Translations under genes and position numbers: made by a program
Assembly: GCA_014529385.2 (NCBI GenBank)
Contig: CM043958.1
Span: 120,558,817-120,622,816, forward strand
Source of the DNA: Adiantum capillus-veneris
Lineage: Eukaryota; Streptophyta; Polypodiopsida; Polypodiales; Pteridaceae
Direction: 5' to 3'
DNA: 64,000 bases
In this document: one piece after another, positions 10,691 through 21,293 of the stretch
How positions within the stretch are numbered: position 1 is the stretch's first letter
Layout of the letters: each line of letters starts with the position of its first letter
Notes under the pieces: model-generated
Told to the model about the DNA's origin: nothing
Database searches by the model: none
Seen by the model: only the letters and a program-made list of their open reading frames with translations

Positions 10691-10960
10691 GGGGTCTTGG
10701 GCCACAAGCCCCTCAGTCTTGCCAACACCAGTTGTGAGGCTCCTATGAGGAAATCCCTCTTCTAGTTCTTATGTTCAAGTCTTGTCCTTGCAATCAAGCC
10801 TTGTCTTGTACTCACGTCATGTAATCCAAGTCTTGTATCTAGCTCTCTTAAATAAGTATTAAGTTTTATAATCAATATTAATCTTATCATCAAGTCCAAG
10901 TTCTTGTACATTGTGAGCGCCTCCTCTTGCTCTCTTCTAGCTCTATACGCGCTCATAACA

Positions 10961-10965
10961 TCAAG
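10961..10965. repeat. Chromovirus target site duplication, right
   Basis: TCAAG, identical to 5018-5022, followed by TACATCATG of copia A1. Confidence 0.96.
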
Positions 10966-12223
10966 TACATCATGTACATTTGCATCGGTAATAGACTGAT
11001 CTGTAACATTTTCAGAGCCTCCATAAGTTGTACATTTGCCTCATTGGAATTTATAGTCAAACTTCCACCAATGAAAAGAGGAAAAAAAGTGTCATAAATG
11101 TCCCGTGAGCTTACATTATTGTCTCTAGTACATGATAGCAAGGGCTAAACATAATCTTCCACAAACACAACATCCCGTGAAACCAAGATGCACTTTGTTT
11201 GCAGATGATACAACCTGTAACATTTGCTTTCATCACTATAACCAACAAAAATACGTTTGGCAGTCTTATCATCCAATTTTTTGTGTTGCGTTTGTGGCAC
11301 CAAAGCATATTCCAAACATCCAAAAACATACATGTGCTCAATAGAAGGCTTTTTATCATGACATGCTTCATAAGGAGTCATAGACTGCAAAGCTTTTGTA
11401 GGACACCTGCTAAGTACATAAGTGGCACACATGATGGCCTCAAGCCAAAACAAACGCGGCAAAGCTTGACTTTTGACCATACATCGTGCCATATTCGTAA
11501 GAGATCTATTTTTCATCTCAACAACACCATTTTGTTGAGCTGTATATAAAATTGTACATTGGTGTTTTATGACATGACTAGCCAAAAATGCATTAAATTC
11601 ATGAGACATATACTCCCCCCTCGATTGGAACGGAGGGTGCCCATAGTACATTTTGAAACATTTTCAGCCATAGCCAAAAATTGTTTGAAGCACATAAACA
11701 CTTCGGACTTTTCTTTAAGCAGATACACCCATGCATGCCTGGAGTAATTATCAATGAAAGTCACAAAGTAAAGGTAATTGCCCGAGGACGGAGTTTGCAT
11801 GGTCTCACAAACATCACTATGTGCAAGCTGCAACCTGCACATGTGGCTCTAACTAAACCATCCTTTGGAAACTTTGAACGCTGCATCGTACCCAAAATAC
11901 AGCCTTCACAAGCATGTTTGACAGGTGCTTCAAGAGGAAGCAAAGAAGCACTATATCAGATTTTTGCAAACGCGGCAAACTGACAAAATTTAGATGCCCA
12001 AAACATGCATGCCAAAGTTTTGCATCTGAAATAGCCTTAGAATCCACAACTACATTTGCAAAATTTTGACCACACTTTCATACAAAGTGAGCTTATATAG
12101 CCCACGACTTAAAATGCTAGATGCAACAATTTCATCACCAAAACTGAGATAATGTATTGTACATCTGTCATCCACAAATTTAACTACAAGACCAAGTCTA
12201 GCAAGTGCAAATACAGACAAAAT
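10966..12223 (-). pseudogene. Copia A1 integrase and RT N-terminus (broken)
   Basis: Continuation of copia A1 between the chromovirus and the CACTA element. Read right to left: a protease-to-integrase linker (SVFALARLGLVVKFVDDRC), the GAG-pre-integrase part with LWHACFGHLNFVSLPRLQ, ACEGCILG of the zinc-binding region, and the catalytic core (QLAHSDVCE, FVTFIDNYSRHAWVYLL). The C-terminal part follows: GVVEMKNRSLTNMARCM, LPRLFWLEAIMCATYVLSR and FGCLEYALVPQTQHKKLD. Several frameshifts and a TGG/TAG-type stop break it. The last part (about 11140 to 10966) leads into the RT N-terminus that resumes at 5017. Confidence 0.92.
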
Positions 12224-12226
12224 ATT
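12224..12226. repeat. CACTA target site duplication, left
   Basis: ATT, repeated at 19652-19654. CACTA elements make 3-bp duplications. The A2 copy at about 41303-41312 (GAGATTCTTCTTG) has a single ATT, giving the empty site. Confidence 0.93.
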
Positions 12227-12245
12227 CACTACAAGAGGTTCTTCA
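12227..12245 (+). repeat. CACTA left terminal inverted repeat
   Basis: CACTACAAGAGGTTCTTCA, 19 bp, perfect inverse of 19633-19651. Confidence 0.97.
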
Positions 12246-12410
12246 CACTTGTGACAGCTGTAGCGACAAAAATACACGGAGATATCTTTTTCCCCCGAAG
12301 TCACTATAAGCGTCACAAAGAGAACGTTGCTATACGCATTCCCAATTTAGTTACGCATATAGATATGCTGCAGGACCAAAAATAGAGACGCATATAGTGA
12401 TGCCTGAGAA
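12246..12410. promoter_or_regulatory. CACTA left subterminal repeats (putative TnpA sites)
   Basis: Short words related to TAGCGAC / GCGTC / GCTAT recur in both orientations: GTAGCGAC, CTATAAGCGTCAC, AACGTTGCTATACGC, ACGCATATAG and ACGCATATAGTGATGC. In En/Spm the subterminal region holds repeated TnpA binding motifs; assigning these words that role is inference. Confidence 0.6.
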
Positions 12411-12759
12411 TATATTTTTTCTGGTGGCAAGCCATTCATTGCCCTGCCACCCCATCTACCATATTGAACATAAAGTTTCTAGAATAAAGAGGCAAAACTG
12501 ACAAAAGTATCTCGACAAAAGTGAATTGACAAAAGTAATACGCTGACAAAATTATACACATCATAGGCAAAATCACTTGATTGTTAAGCTTTGACCAAAA
12601 TGTAATAGTTACAACACAATTGTCATTATTGAGAAAATATATCGTTGACCAATAGTTACAAAATTGACATACACACCTCATCTCATTATACATGCTATGA
12701 GAAAAGAAAACTAGTGCTATCTAGCTATGGCTAGATTGACATCGACTAATCTGACGTCT
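12411..12759. other. CACTA spacer between left subterminal repeats and tnpA-like gene
   Basis: No coding motif seen. It contains several TTGACAAAA-like words (GACAAAAGT, ATTGACAAAAG, GCTGACAAAA) of unknown meaning and probably the 3' untranslated part of the tnpA-like gene. Confidence 0.4.
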
Positions 12760-14069
12760 CATCGTATCCAAGCGGTGTATCTGTCAGATTCCATAAAAAA
12801 AAACAATAAGACTTTCTGTAAGTATAAACATATAATTACAAAACAATCTAATTTTTAGCTTATTATTAAAATACAACAAATGTAAGAGAGTAAAGTTAAA
12901 TACTAACCAAATCAGAGCGAGAACTCAGAATGTTCATAAGGGCGTTTAAGCCCTTTCTACCCGCATACTTGCGCTCGTACGGTGTGGGGTCACATCTAGT
13001 CATCGACCACTGTTCAAAACATGCAAAGAATATGTTATGTTAGAATTTAAAAGTACAAATACCCATAACTACCAAACCTAAAGGGCAATGCACAAACACT
13101 TACAAAGTCGGCCTCAAATAATGCCTATCCACCGCTCCCCAAGCGGTGCAAGCTCCCTGCCTCTACTTGCGCTTTGACTGCCTCCTTTTGTTGCTTCCAC
13201 TTGTCAAGATTCTCGTGCCCTGTTCGCTTTTCATTCTTCCAATCTTCTTTGGCTAGCCAATCTAGCATGTTCCACCCATGCTTTATTGCTTTTTTCACTT
13301 CAGAGCGCTTGTGCTTGCAGTACTCGCGCATCTGCACCTTCATCAGGTCTTCATTGAAGAGCTCATCCTGATTTGACACAAGAAACTCGTCATGCAGCAT
13401 GCTGATGACTCTATTGTTTAATTCATTTGGCACTTCACTCCAGGTGTTTATTATGTAGTGTCAAAACACCTGAGAGCAAAGGTTGTGCATGTGCAAAATC
13501 ACCTTCTTGCCGTCATCATCCAAAATGATGATGTCGTTGATGTCGATTGAGTATGACAAGCCCTCTCATCTGTGACGCGTGAACCTGGGTGTCTCGACAG
13601 GGGTCTCAAGTGGCATCTCTATAGGGGTACGGACAAGAGATGTCTCCACTGGAGTTTAGGCCCCGAAGCAAGGAGTGTCGAGTGGGGTGACTCCCGGAGG
13701 AGTATCGAGTGGTGTGTAGCCAAGAACGGCCGATAGTCGCGCAAACATTGTAGTAGAGGGCGACGCCGTGGCTGGTGTGGAGGCAGGCAAAGAAGGGGAA
13801 GGTAAGGAGCCTCGATGACTATGAGGCGGTGTGCAGGCATCAGCGGCAGCTCCTCCACAACAACCATCGCCATCACTAGAGCGTCGATGCCTAGAGGAGT
13901 GTGTAGATCATCTAGTCGACACCGAACTCTAGGAGCGCCCTGATCGTTTTGAAGCAGATGGAGACTCTAAAGGAGTGGAATGACGTGAATATGTACCAGA
14001 GCGATGGCGGTCCTCGTACCACCTCCTCTGCTCGGGGTCCAAGGAAGAAAGAAACTGATTATCATCCAT
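12760..14069 (-). pseudogene. tnpA-like CACTA gene (Transposase_24-type region), five stops
   Basis: One reading frame runs from ATG at 14069 (MDDNQFLSSLDPEQRRWYED) to 13125. It passes through a Ser/Thr/Pro-rich stretch with repeated TPLDTP / TPVET words, then WSEVPNELNNRVISMLHDEF, MREYCKHKRSEVKKAIKHGW and a Lys/Glu-rich tail. The W..VP..L.....+...F and basic helix pattern resembles the Transposase_24 (plant En/Spm) family. Candidate introns are 13010-13103 (GTAAGT...CAG) and from 12907 leftward. An exon 12908-13009 reads MTRCDPTPYERKYAGRKGLN; a last short exon near 12760-12801 reads TPLGYDETSD then stop. Five in-frame stops (two TAG/TAA, three TGA) each fit one C-to-T change. The protein would bind subterminal repeats. 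Confidence 0.72.
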
Positions 14070-14257
14070 ACCCGCATTAAATAAATGAACATTAAATCTT
14101 AATGATGAAATAAAGAAGAAAATCTGAGTAAGTTATAATTTGATTCACAATTTAAATTTCACAAGTTTAGCATAGAGACAAGAATGGGCATACTCCACGT
14201 GAATACAATATATATTATAAAAAGGAGCAAAATTTCTCAGATACAATGTCTATGGCT
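14070..14257. other. Spacer between tnpA-like and tnpD-like genes
   Basis: AT-rich, no coding motif. It lies between the end of the tnpD-like frame and the first ATG of the tnpA-like gene, both on the minus strand; in En/Spm the two products come from one transcript by alternative splicing. Confidence 0.4.
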
Positions 14258-16505
14258 TTAAGAGGTCTCTCTCTCATCCTCGCATAACTTAGCATAACTC
14301 CCTATGTCTATATAGACCTCTCTGTTTAGGCAGATGTCCTCCGTTTCATTTCGTAGGTCCTCCGCATGTATCCCATAGAGAGTAGTAGCTCCAGGCTCAT
14401 CTGGCACCACCTCAGTGGCTTCCGAATCAGCATCCTCTCTGATCTCCTCCATTGATGCCAAGGTGATTGGAACATTGTAGCCCTCATATGTTCGTGCACT
14501 ACGAGGGGCTACCTCTATGACATACCACCAGTTTGGTGCAGATTTTTTAGGATGAATGCCACCTGCAAGATCCGCATAACTTACTTGAATTCTTCCAGAC
14601 CACCAGTTCTCTAAAGTTGGACGTTAAATATTTATAGACTTCCTTGTTCACAATGCTCGGGTAGTATGAAAGTGTCTAGAAGATCGGTCCACTTTTTGGT
14701 TGAGTCCACCTCAAGGAAACCCGACTCTCCTCTGCGCACAATAGCGTTGCGACCCTCCATGTTTATCTTGAACCATTGCACATCGAACAAATCTACAAAA
14801 AATCCTCTATAATCTATCCTCAAAATTTCTTGTAGCATAGCAAAGTAAGTGAGTTCTGCCACCACAGGATCTGCATCAGAGGACCGTCGTTGACTAGATT
14901 GTTCAAATTTTGCCATGATTCCACAATCTTGTGTAAAACGTTTTTTGTTGATCCGTTCCACCCTAAAATGTCGAACTTTACACCATGCTGTTGTGTATGA
15001 CTTATACTACAACCAACAACGATTATGAGTGGCCGTCCAAACATCTAGAAAGCCACAAGACGTACATTGCAAATATACCTTGGGACTACAACCCTGCGAG
15101 TACTCCCACTCCTCCTCAATCACCTATTCGCCGCACTATTGTGTGATTTTTAATTGTTTGTGCAACCATCTTAAGCTCATGAATGTTGGTAGGCTCTCAA
15201 GACCCACCGGATAATTCATATGTGGTTGTCTTCCCCGTCTCCACTCGATTCGTGCCCTTTGTTGCTTTTGCTTTGCATCCTTGTACTATGAAATCCACTT
15301 TTGGATCACTAGATTGTGAAGCATGCAAAATTGATTGATCTTAGACTCTAGATCTTCCGTCGTTTTCTTTTCAACCCCGAGATTGCATATCACAATCCCA
15401 AATATGCACTCATCTATGGTGCACCAAAGTGCATCTTGGGCACGATCAAATATGTCTAGCCACTCTCCAACTTAAACTCGGGACTCTGATACCAGCCAAC
15501 CCTCTGCCATGCTACCCTCTGGACGTGCCTTCTGACGTACATATCCCTTGAGCGCTTTCATGAAACGTTCTAAAAAGAACATCCATTTGGAATGCACTAT
15601 GCCTGCTATTTCCACCTCATCAACTACGTGAACAAGAAGATGTACTTGAATGGTTAGCATGGTAGTAGGAAAGTGTTTCTCTAACATGAAAACAACCTTC
15701 ATAGCGTTTAGTTTGGTGGATGGTATGGAACCTACATGGATCTCCTTTGGGGAGATCCATTGCACCAACTTTGCGAGTTTGTAGATTGTGGTACGGATGC
15801 TAGGGGATAAACAACCCTCAAACAAGTATGGCAATGGTATTCAAGTTCACACACGGACATGCTACGCAATTTCTACTATGACCTATTTCACTTCAAACAT
15901 ACCTGGCATATTTTATGCCAGTCATGTGACTTCAAACCAGTAAGCTTCCCTTGTTAAGTGAAACATGTTCGGAGCGAGTGCATTACGCCAGTGGGCGTCC
16001 GCACGAATCAAATGATCTCTTTTACTTTGCGTTCATGGCCTCTTGTCAAAATCCATGGTGCTTTAAGAAGTTATATCGATCCATCGAGTGCTGTCTACGG
16101 CCAATATTGCTCCATATGATGCGTACTTCTTAGGTCAATTCTGGCTCTTAAAGTATCTTTCTTGCCGATGAGATGGTCCCATAGCAGATTACCCACATTC
16201 TTAAATATGTGCATTGGATCGAGCAAGTGATTGATCGTAAGTTTGAGCCAATATGGTAACTCTTACCATAGAGAGAATCTCTTCATCCTTGGGGGCAAAA
16301 CCATCATCACACATCTCCTTCTGCTCTAACCATGCTCGAGCAGACATCCTTGGCGGTTCTCTTCCCAAAAAACCATCGTGTAACTCATGATCCTCTAGAA
16401 GATGCACTTGATGACCTTCGTAGATTTGCTTCTTGCGTGAGACCGCGACGTGCATTAAGTCTAGGGCCACATGTGACGCATGCTCTATATTTGCTTGTCT
16501 GGAGC

Positions 16506-16589
16506 CTTGCATGTATACACATGACAATAGATAAGCAAGAGAAAAAAAAAGGTTTATAGTGTTTAAGTTTGAGTTTGAGTATATATCAC
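16506..16589 (-). other. Probable intron in tnpD-like gene
   Basis: On the minus strand GTGATATATAC...ACATGCAAG with AG just before GCTCC. It separates WTMHDYPRLTKCS from the downstream coding part and has a pyrimidine-rich TTTTTTTTTCTCTTGC stretch upstream of the acceptor. Length 84 bp. Confidence 0.6.
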
Positions 16590-17329
16590 CTGAGCATTTT
16601 GTTAGTCTGGGATAGTCATGCATGGTCCATATCAGAATGCCTCTGATCAAAGCATTATGTCGACCCGTCTGTCGGATCATATCCACTACTTCTATGCCAA
16701 TCCACAATTGTTGTCGATCTTCCAATAGTGGACGAAGATACACATGCATATTCTTCACTTTATACTGCCTCGGCACAATCAAGCTTAGAAATAGATGCCC
16801 CTTCTTGGTACTCAACCACGGGGGAATGTTGTAGTTGACAATGACAACTTGCCATACACTGTAAGATGAACTTTGACCAAATGGATTTTACACCATCCAT
16901 AGTGAGGTCGAGGTGTAAATTTCGAGCTTCCTTGGAAAAATCCGGCCATTTGTCTTCTATATGCTTCCATGCCGTGCAATCTGCAGGGACCCGTAGCACA
17001 CCTTTGGAAAATCTATTCTCCTTGTGCCATGATGCTAGAGCGGCCATGGACTTGCTTTCAAAGAAATGCTTGATGCGAGGCAGTAGAGGAAAGTGTCGTA
17101 ACACCTTTTGTGGAACTTTTTGCCCGTGGAGATCCACTCGATATCACTTGGAATCACATTTCAGACACTCTCCATGTCTACGTATTCCCCTCTGAAAAGA
17201 ATACAGTCATTAGGACAAGCGTGAATAGAATTGTAATCCACCCCGAAGTTTTGCGAGATCTTTCTTGCTTCCTCTCTAGAATCTGGCATGACATTATCAA
17301 CTGCCAGCAGTACGTGCTCTTTGAGCAAT

Positions 17330-17425
17330 CTACACAGAGAAAAAATGCAAAACACTTGTGTAAGTAATTTGATACATTATACGTTTAGAGTTTTTTATTG
17401 AAGTAGACACATTGTAATAGATCAC
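17330..17425 (-). other. Probable intron in tnpD-like gene
   Basis: Donor AG/GTGATC at 17425 and acceptor TTCTCTGTGTAG at 17330. Removing 96 bp joins ...SVTTLF to LLKEHVLLAVDN in frame through one Arg codon, which fits the continuous pattern of the transposase family. Confidence 0.75.
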
Positions 17426-18886
17426 CTGAAAAGTGTTGTGACGCTAGTGTCACTCCATCCAAACTTTGCTTGCATGTTGAGAAGAACCATGAGCGCCTTC
17501 AATCTAGACAAATGTGTTCCACCATACAATGGCATATCGGTTTCACTTTTCATGTCATCATAGATAAGCCTTTCTGAATCCATGATCATCTCAATCATTT
17601 TTTTTATCTTGGGCTCAAACATAGCCTCATTGGGAATGTGCTCTGATTGATCACCCTCCGATCTGTCAAAGATTGCATCTTGTGGCCTCACGTATGCTGC
17701 TTGAGTAAAGCGCCTACGAACACATCTATTGGGTTGCTTGGGTTGCAAGATTGCTGTCTGTTGGCCAGCGTCAGAGTTTGATGAGTTGTAATTGGCAACA
17801 ACTTGATCTATAATAGATGGGTCAAGCTCGCCAAATTCACGAACGTGCAGTAAAGAAATGCGTCTTGTCCGTCATACATCATGTTTGCATTGATTACAAG
17901 GACATAAGATCCTTGTTGAGAGATAGGCATTTTGGCTGGACAATGCCATATCATCGTCACTACTCATAATGAATGTAAAAACCTTATATCTTGAACATAA
18001 ATTTAATCTTCTCTTACTGTCCTCCATCTCTTATCTCTCTCTGTCTTAATCTCCCTCACAATCAAGAAAATCATAGATCGCACTGTGTAAACAACCTCAA
18101 ATTCTCTAGCCATGTCCGATCTCCGCACACCTCGGTCTAGAGGTGCACAGAGATCAGAACCACATGGTTATAATATTGTCTTTATTGGTCAATGCCTATA
18201 TTTGTGGGTACGAGAAATCTACACACCCATGTCTACATGACAATGCCTCTTGTTCAGCTGTAGCCATTCCCTACTGTAAACTACCTCAAAGAGCTATGGT
18301 TGTAAGTGAAGACACCGTTCCGTGGTGTGCGCACCGTTTTACTGTGCACATTGCATGTCTGACTCCATTGTGAGGTACAATGTCATTGAAAGCTTTCCAA
18401 CCTAATTCCATATCCGTGGAGAGAAAGGGAGGAAGAGAGAAAAAAAGAGAGAAAGAAAGATAGAGAAGGTAGAGAGAAGGGAGTAGAAAGTCATTTATGA
18501 ACTCTATCTTGCAGACATAAAGAAGATCTTGCAAATAACTACATACCTAAGCTCTTTACTTACTTGCAAGCTCACATGCACAAACGCCTTGCCCACGAGC
18601 CGTTTCCACTTATGAGCTTGCAAACAACTATATACCTAAGCTCATGTGAGCTACATGCAAACTTAAATATAAAATCTTAAATAAAAGCTAAACTTAAATA
18701 TAAAAACCAAATCCAAAATCTAATCTTAAATTTAAACCTAAGCTCTCATCACTAACTATCATTAAATATCCCTAACTATGCTCTAAACCTTAAATATAGA
18801 GTTAAATCCTAAACCTAACCCCAAAGCTCTAACATTAAATTTAAACCTAAATTCTAACTTAATATAAAAACTAAATCCTAAACTTA

Positions 18887-18891
<5 letters not shown>

Positions 18892-18929
<38 letters not shown>
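18892..18929. repeat. (CT)n microsatellite
   Basis: CT tract of about 38 bp inside the CACTA element. Confidence 0.95.
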
Positions 18930-18931
<2 letters not shown>

Positions 18932-19113
18932 ATCTATACATGTCATAGTACGTCTATTTACAAAGACGGACATTGACAAAGCTCTTCACCGACCGATGCA
19001 CTACTTTCTCAGACAACGCAGACATTAGATTAGATCCACAAGGAGTTTATCGGATTGGTCTCATAAATCATTTTGAAAATTTGAAAACGTTTAATATAAC
19101 ATTTCATTTCATA

Positions 19114-19114
19114 T

Positions 19115-19147
<33 letters not shown>

Positions 19148-19154
19148 TTCTCTC

Positions 19155-19245
<91 letters not shown>

Positions 19246-19369
19246 AGAGAGAGAAAGAGAAAGAGGGGAAGGGAACATGAGAGGGAGGAGAGGGAAGGAG
19301 CGTACGTGGCTCTCCTTCCTCTCCTCTCGTGTGTGTGTGTGTCTGTGAGAGGGGAGGGGGGGGGGGGGG

Positions 19370-19413
<44 letters not shown>
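19114..19413. repeat. Composite microsatellite block: CT, AC, GT, G, GA
   Basis: CT tract with a few interruptions (19114-19199), AC tract (19200-19240), GA-rich stretch, short GT tract (about 19330-19343), a G run of about 19 (19353-19371) and a GA tract (19372-19413). The 300-bp block is pyrimidine-rich on the left and purine-rich on the right. Confidence 0.93.
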
Positions 19414-19416
<3 letters not shown>

Positions 19417-19494
19417 GCAGGTATACCTGTTTTGCAAGGGTGCCAAAACTCATATATGTAGGTCTGAGTTTTTCGTGCTCGCGATTATTTTTTT

Positions 19495-19632
19495 ACAGGG
19501 TTGACGTTGCTATGAGCGTCGCTATAGCTATCGCTATGAGTGTTGCTATGTAAAAAATACTATAGCGATGCCGATAATAGCGACGTCGTGAATTTTCCAC
19601 ATTTGAGCGTTGCACTGCTAGCGTCGCTACTT
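19495..19632. promoter_or_regulatory. CACTA right subterminal repeats (putative TnpA sites)
   Basis: Dense copies of a GCGTCGCTAT-type word: TTGACGTTGCTATGAGCG, GCGTCGCTATAG, ATCGCTATGAG, GTTGCTATG, CTATAGCGATG, TAGCGACG, GAGCGTTGC and TAGCGTCGCTAC. They occur in direct and inverted order within about 130 bp and match words at the left end. Confidence 0.68.
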
Positions 19633-19651
19633 TGAAGAACCTCTTGTAGTG
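19633..19651 (-). repeat. CACTA right terminal inverted repeat
   Basis: TGAAGAACCTCTTGTAGTG, perfect inverse of 12227-12245; followed by TSD copy ATT (19652-19654). Confidence 0.97.
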
Positions 19652-19654
19652 ATT

Positions 19655-20933
19655 CTTCTTGATCCAAGGTACATACAATGCATCAAGAAGTGTGAAAGAA
19701 CTGTCATTTGTAGCAGTAAACACAATCTTTCCAAGTCCTTTGAATGGATAAGAGGCATTGTTGGCACAAGCGAATGAATTCCCGTGAGGGCCATCCTTGA
19801 GAGAGGTAAATAAGTCACGATGAGAGGTAATATGCTTTGTAGTACCACTGTCAAAGTACCACACTTGAGCATCTGTAGCAACTGACATGTATGCATCATG
19901 GACAATAGGATCATAAGTGCACTCCGCACTAAAATCCCATTCTGCATTAACATCAGCATCACAATCTCTTTTCACTAAAGACTCAACAATAGTAGCTACA
20001 TTTGTCGAACCAACATTTGTAGTGGAACCAGCCTCTTTCTTATTAGCCTCTTTTGCCTTCAACTTAGAACACTGCTTGATCAAGTGATCATTAGCTTTAC
20101 AATAATGGCAACATTTCTTCTTTTTGCCCTTTTCACTAGAATTCCCAGACAAATTGCTGCCATCAAAAGCATTAGGAACAAGTGATTTACCACTCGCTGA
20201 AGAAGCATGAGAAGTGGCTACATTGATGTTACCACCTTTTCTTTGAGCAACAATAAAGGCATGTTCAATTGCACACTGTCTAGTCCTATTTTTGCAACAG
20301 CAATGTGCATAATGCATCAAACTTGACATCTTCTGGATTTCCTTGGGTCATAAGTCTCCAAGTACTAGCAAAAGTCTGGTAAGAATATGGCAAAGCATCA
20401 AGAACAGTCTACACAAGCGAATTGTCAGAAATGACTTCACCTATAGAAATAAGTTACTCATTGATATCCTTGACATCACTAGGAAAGTGTCCATATCATC
20501 TTGCTCATGCATAATTTTGACTCTAGCTCCTTACGCAACAATGCAATTTTTGCCTCATTGCGACTTGCATAAAGACCAGCCAGAATATCCCAAGCCTGTT
20601 TTATAGATTTTGCTGAATGAATATGAGGAGTAATAGTGTGCTTCACAGACAACGCAATCAATGCATGAGCTTGCGTATCTTTTACATCCCAACAAGCTTG
20701 CGCAACCATAGGAAAAACAGCTCTGGTAGTAGCAATCCTTCCACCAAAACTTGCAACATCCTCAACATCGCCTACATCCTCCGAACAAGACATACATCAA
20801 TGCCCTGCACAATATTCTAGACACCCTTTGACACAAGGACATGTTGCATTATATAAGCCCACATAGAGTAATTGTCCCTATCCAATTTATCCTTAGCAAA
20901 TATCTTGAACACATATGTGTTGTTGTCACCCAT
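19655..20933 (-). pseudogene. Copia A1 gag and protease (broken)
   Basis: ATG at 20933 (MGDNN...) matches the start of gag in copy A2. The gag body follows (ALIALSVKHTITPHIHSAKS, AWDILAGLYASRNEAKIALL), then a CX2CX4HX4C zinc knuckle CCHYCKANDHLIKQC near 20090. The protease has the catalytic word WYFDSGTTKHIT near 19850 and continues with ANNASYPFKGLGKIVF and LLDALYVPWIKKN up to the CACTA insertion. Gag packages element RNA; the protease matures the polyprotein. Stops lie near 20822 and frame changes near 20480 and 20330. Confidence 0.92.
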
Positions 20934-21279
20934 GATAAATGTTGCACTTGATGTGAAAACCATTCAAAAAGAGGAGAAACAAAGTAGGAACAACACTTGC
21001 TATATAACATAAACCGTAGAAGATCGTAAGGGACCTGCTATGCAATAAACGACTGGCAAAAATTTTGCACAAAATGACAAAATAGCTTGCATAGTATTGC
21101 ATGTAGTGGAAACAGAGGTCAAAATGAGCCCGAATCAAAAATCTGAGCAAACCAAGCTCTATGAGCTTACCCAGAATATTTGTCAACCTGCGAATGCTTG
21201 CCAAAGCTCACAAAAATTGGAGAAAGTGAGCAGGTGTGTGCTAGAGCTGCTGACCACTAAGCTCGAGAGGACGCAACTC

Positions 21280-21291
21280 GCTCTGATACCA
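21280..21291 (-). other. Copia A1 primer binding site (tRNA-Met)
   Basis: On the minus strand TGGTATCAGAGC, complementary to the 3' end of plant initiator tRNA-Met. It is separated from the 5' LTR by two bases, as in many plant copia elements. Confidence 0.93.
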
Positions 21292-21293
21292 AT

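Larger units (their letters stand above)
5023..10960 (+). mobile_element. Ty3/gypsy chromovirus with heat-shock-element LTRs
   Basis: A complete 5.9-kb LTR retrotransposon inserted in the reverse transcriptase region of copia A1. It has TG...CA LTRs of 663 and 683 bp, a 5-bp target duplication TCAAG, gag, protease, reverse transcriptase, RNase H and integrase in Ty3/gypsy order, a C-terminal chromodomain, and a polypurine tract at 10264-10274. I could not match the sequence just after the 5' LTR to a tRNA end. The coding region is interrupted by at least nine stops and several frameshifts, so this copy is inactive. Many point and length differences between the LTRs show it is not a recent insertion. 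Confidence 0.96.
10278..10960 (+). repeat. Chromovirus 3' LTR
   Basis: Begins TGTCATGGATGC and ends GCTCATAACA; followed by TSD copy TCAAG at 10961-10965. It has the longer heat-shock-element array and an intact TATAAATA. Confidence 0.96.
14258..17950 (-). pseudogene. tnpD-like CACTA transposase, intron-containing, broken
   Basis: Read right to left. N-terminal part 17748-17426 has THLSRLKALMVLLNMQAKFG and WSDTSVTTLF; after an intron comes SREEARKISQNFGVDYNSIH and ACPNDCILFRGEY, the hallmark of Transposase_21 proteins. Next are LHGQKVPQKVLRHFPLLPR and a region with LSLIVPRQYKVKNMHVYLRP, WTMHDYP (17137-16201). A DUF4218-like block (15834-15472) has HLLVHVVDEVEIAGIVHSKW, MFFLERFMKALKGYVRQKA and RPEGSMAEG. 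A DUF4216-like block (about 14961-14632) has EILRIDYRGFFVDLFDVQWF. The last frame ends at 14258. The enzyme would cut at the CACTA ends. Stops and shifts (for example near 17163 and 16470) inactivate it; the exact start is uncertain. Confidence 0.9.
17951..19490. other. CACTA right-hand noncoding region
   Basis: No coding motif. Likely promoter and 5' leader of the tnpD-like gene plus low-complexity DNA: A/T-rich runs of CTAAACCTTAAAT words (18660-18880) and several dinucleotide tracts. Open frames across 18973-19461 are translations of the microsatellites. Confidence 0.5.
12227..19651. mobile_element. CACTA (En/Spm) DNA transposon, full length
   Basis: A 7,425-bp element bounded by a perfect 19-bp terminal inverted repeat that begins CACTACAAGAGG, with ATT on both outer sides. 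It carries subterminal short repeats at both ends and two genes on the minus strand: a tnpD-like transposase (14258-17950) and a tnpA-like gene (12760-14069). It sits between the protease and integrase parts of copia A1. Ends, duplication, gene content and empty site agree, so identity is secure. The genes carry stops and shifts, so this copy is probably not autonomous now, but the intact ends could be used by a transposase supplied elsewhere. Confidence 0.97.

Noticed and set aside
18973-19461. Open frames of 138-162 aa with Leu-Ser, Thr-His and Arg-Glu runs
   Set aside because: Pure microsatellite translation inside the CACTA noncoding end.
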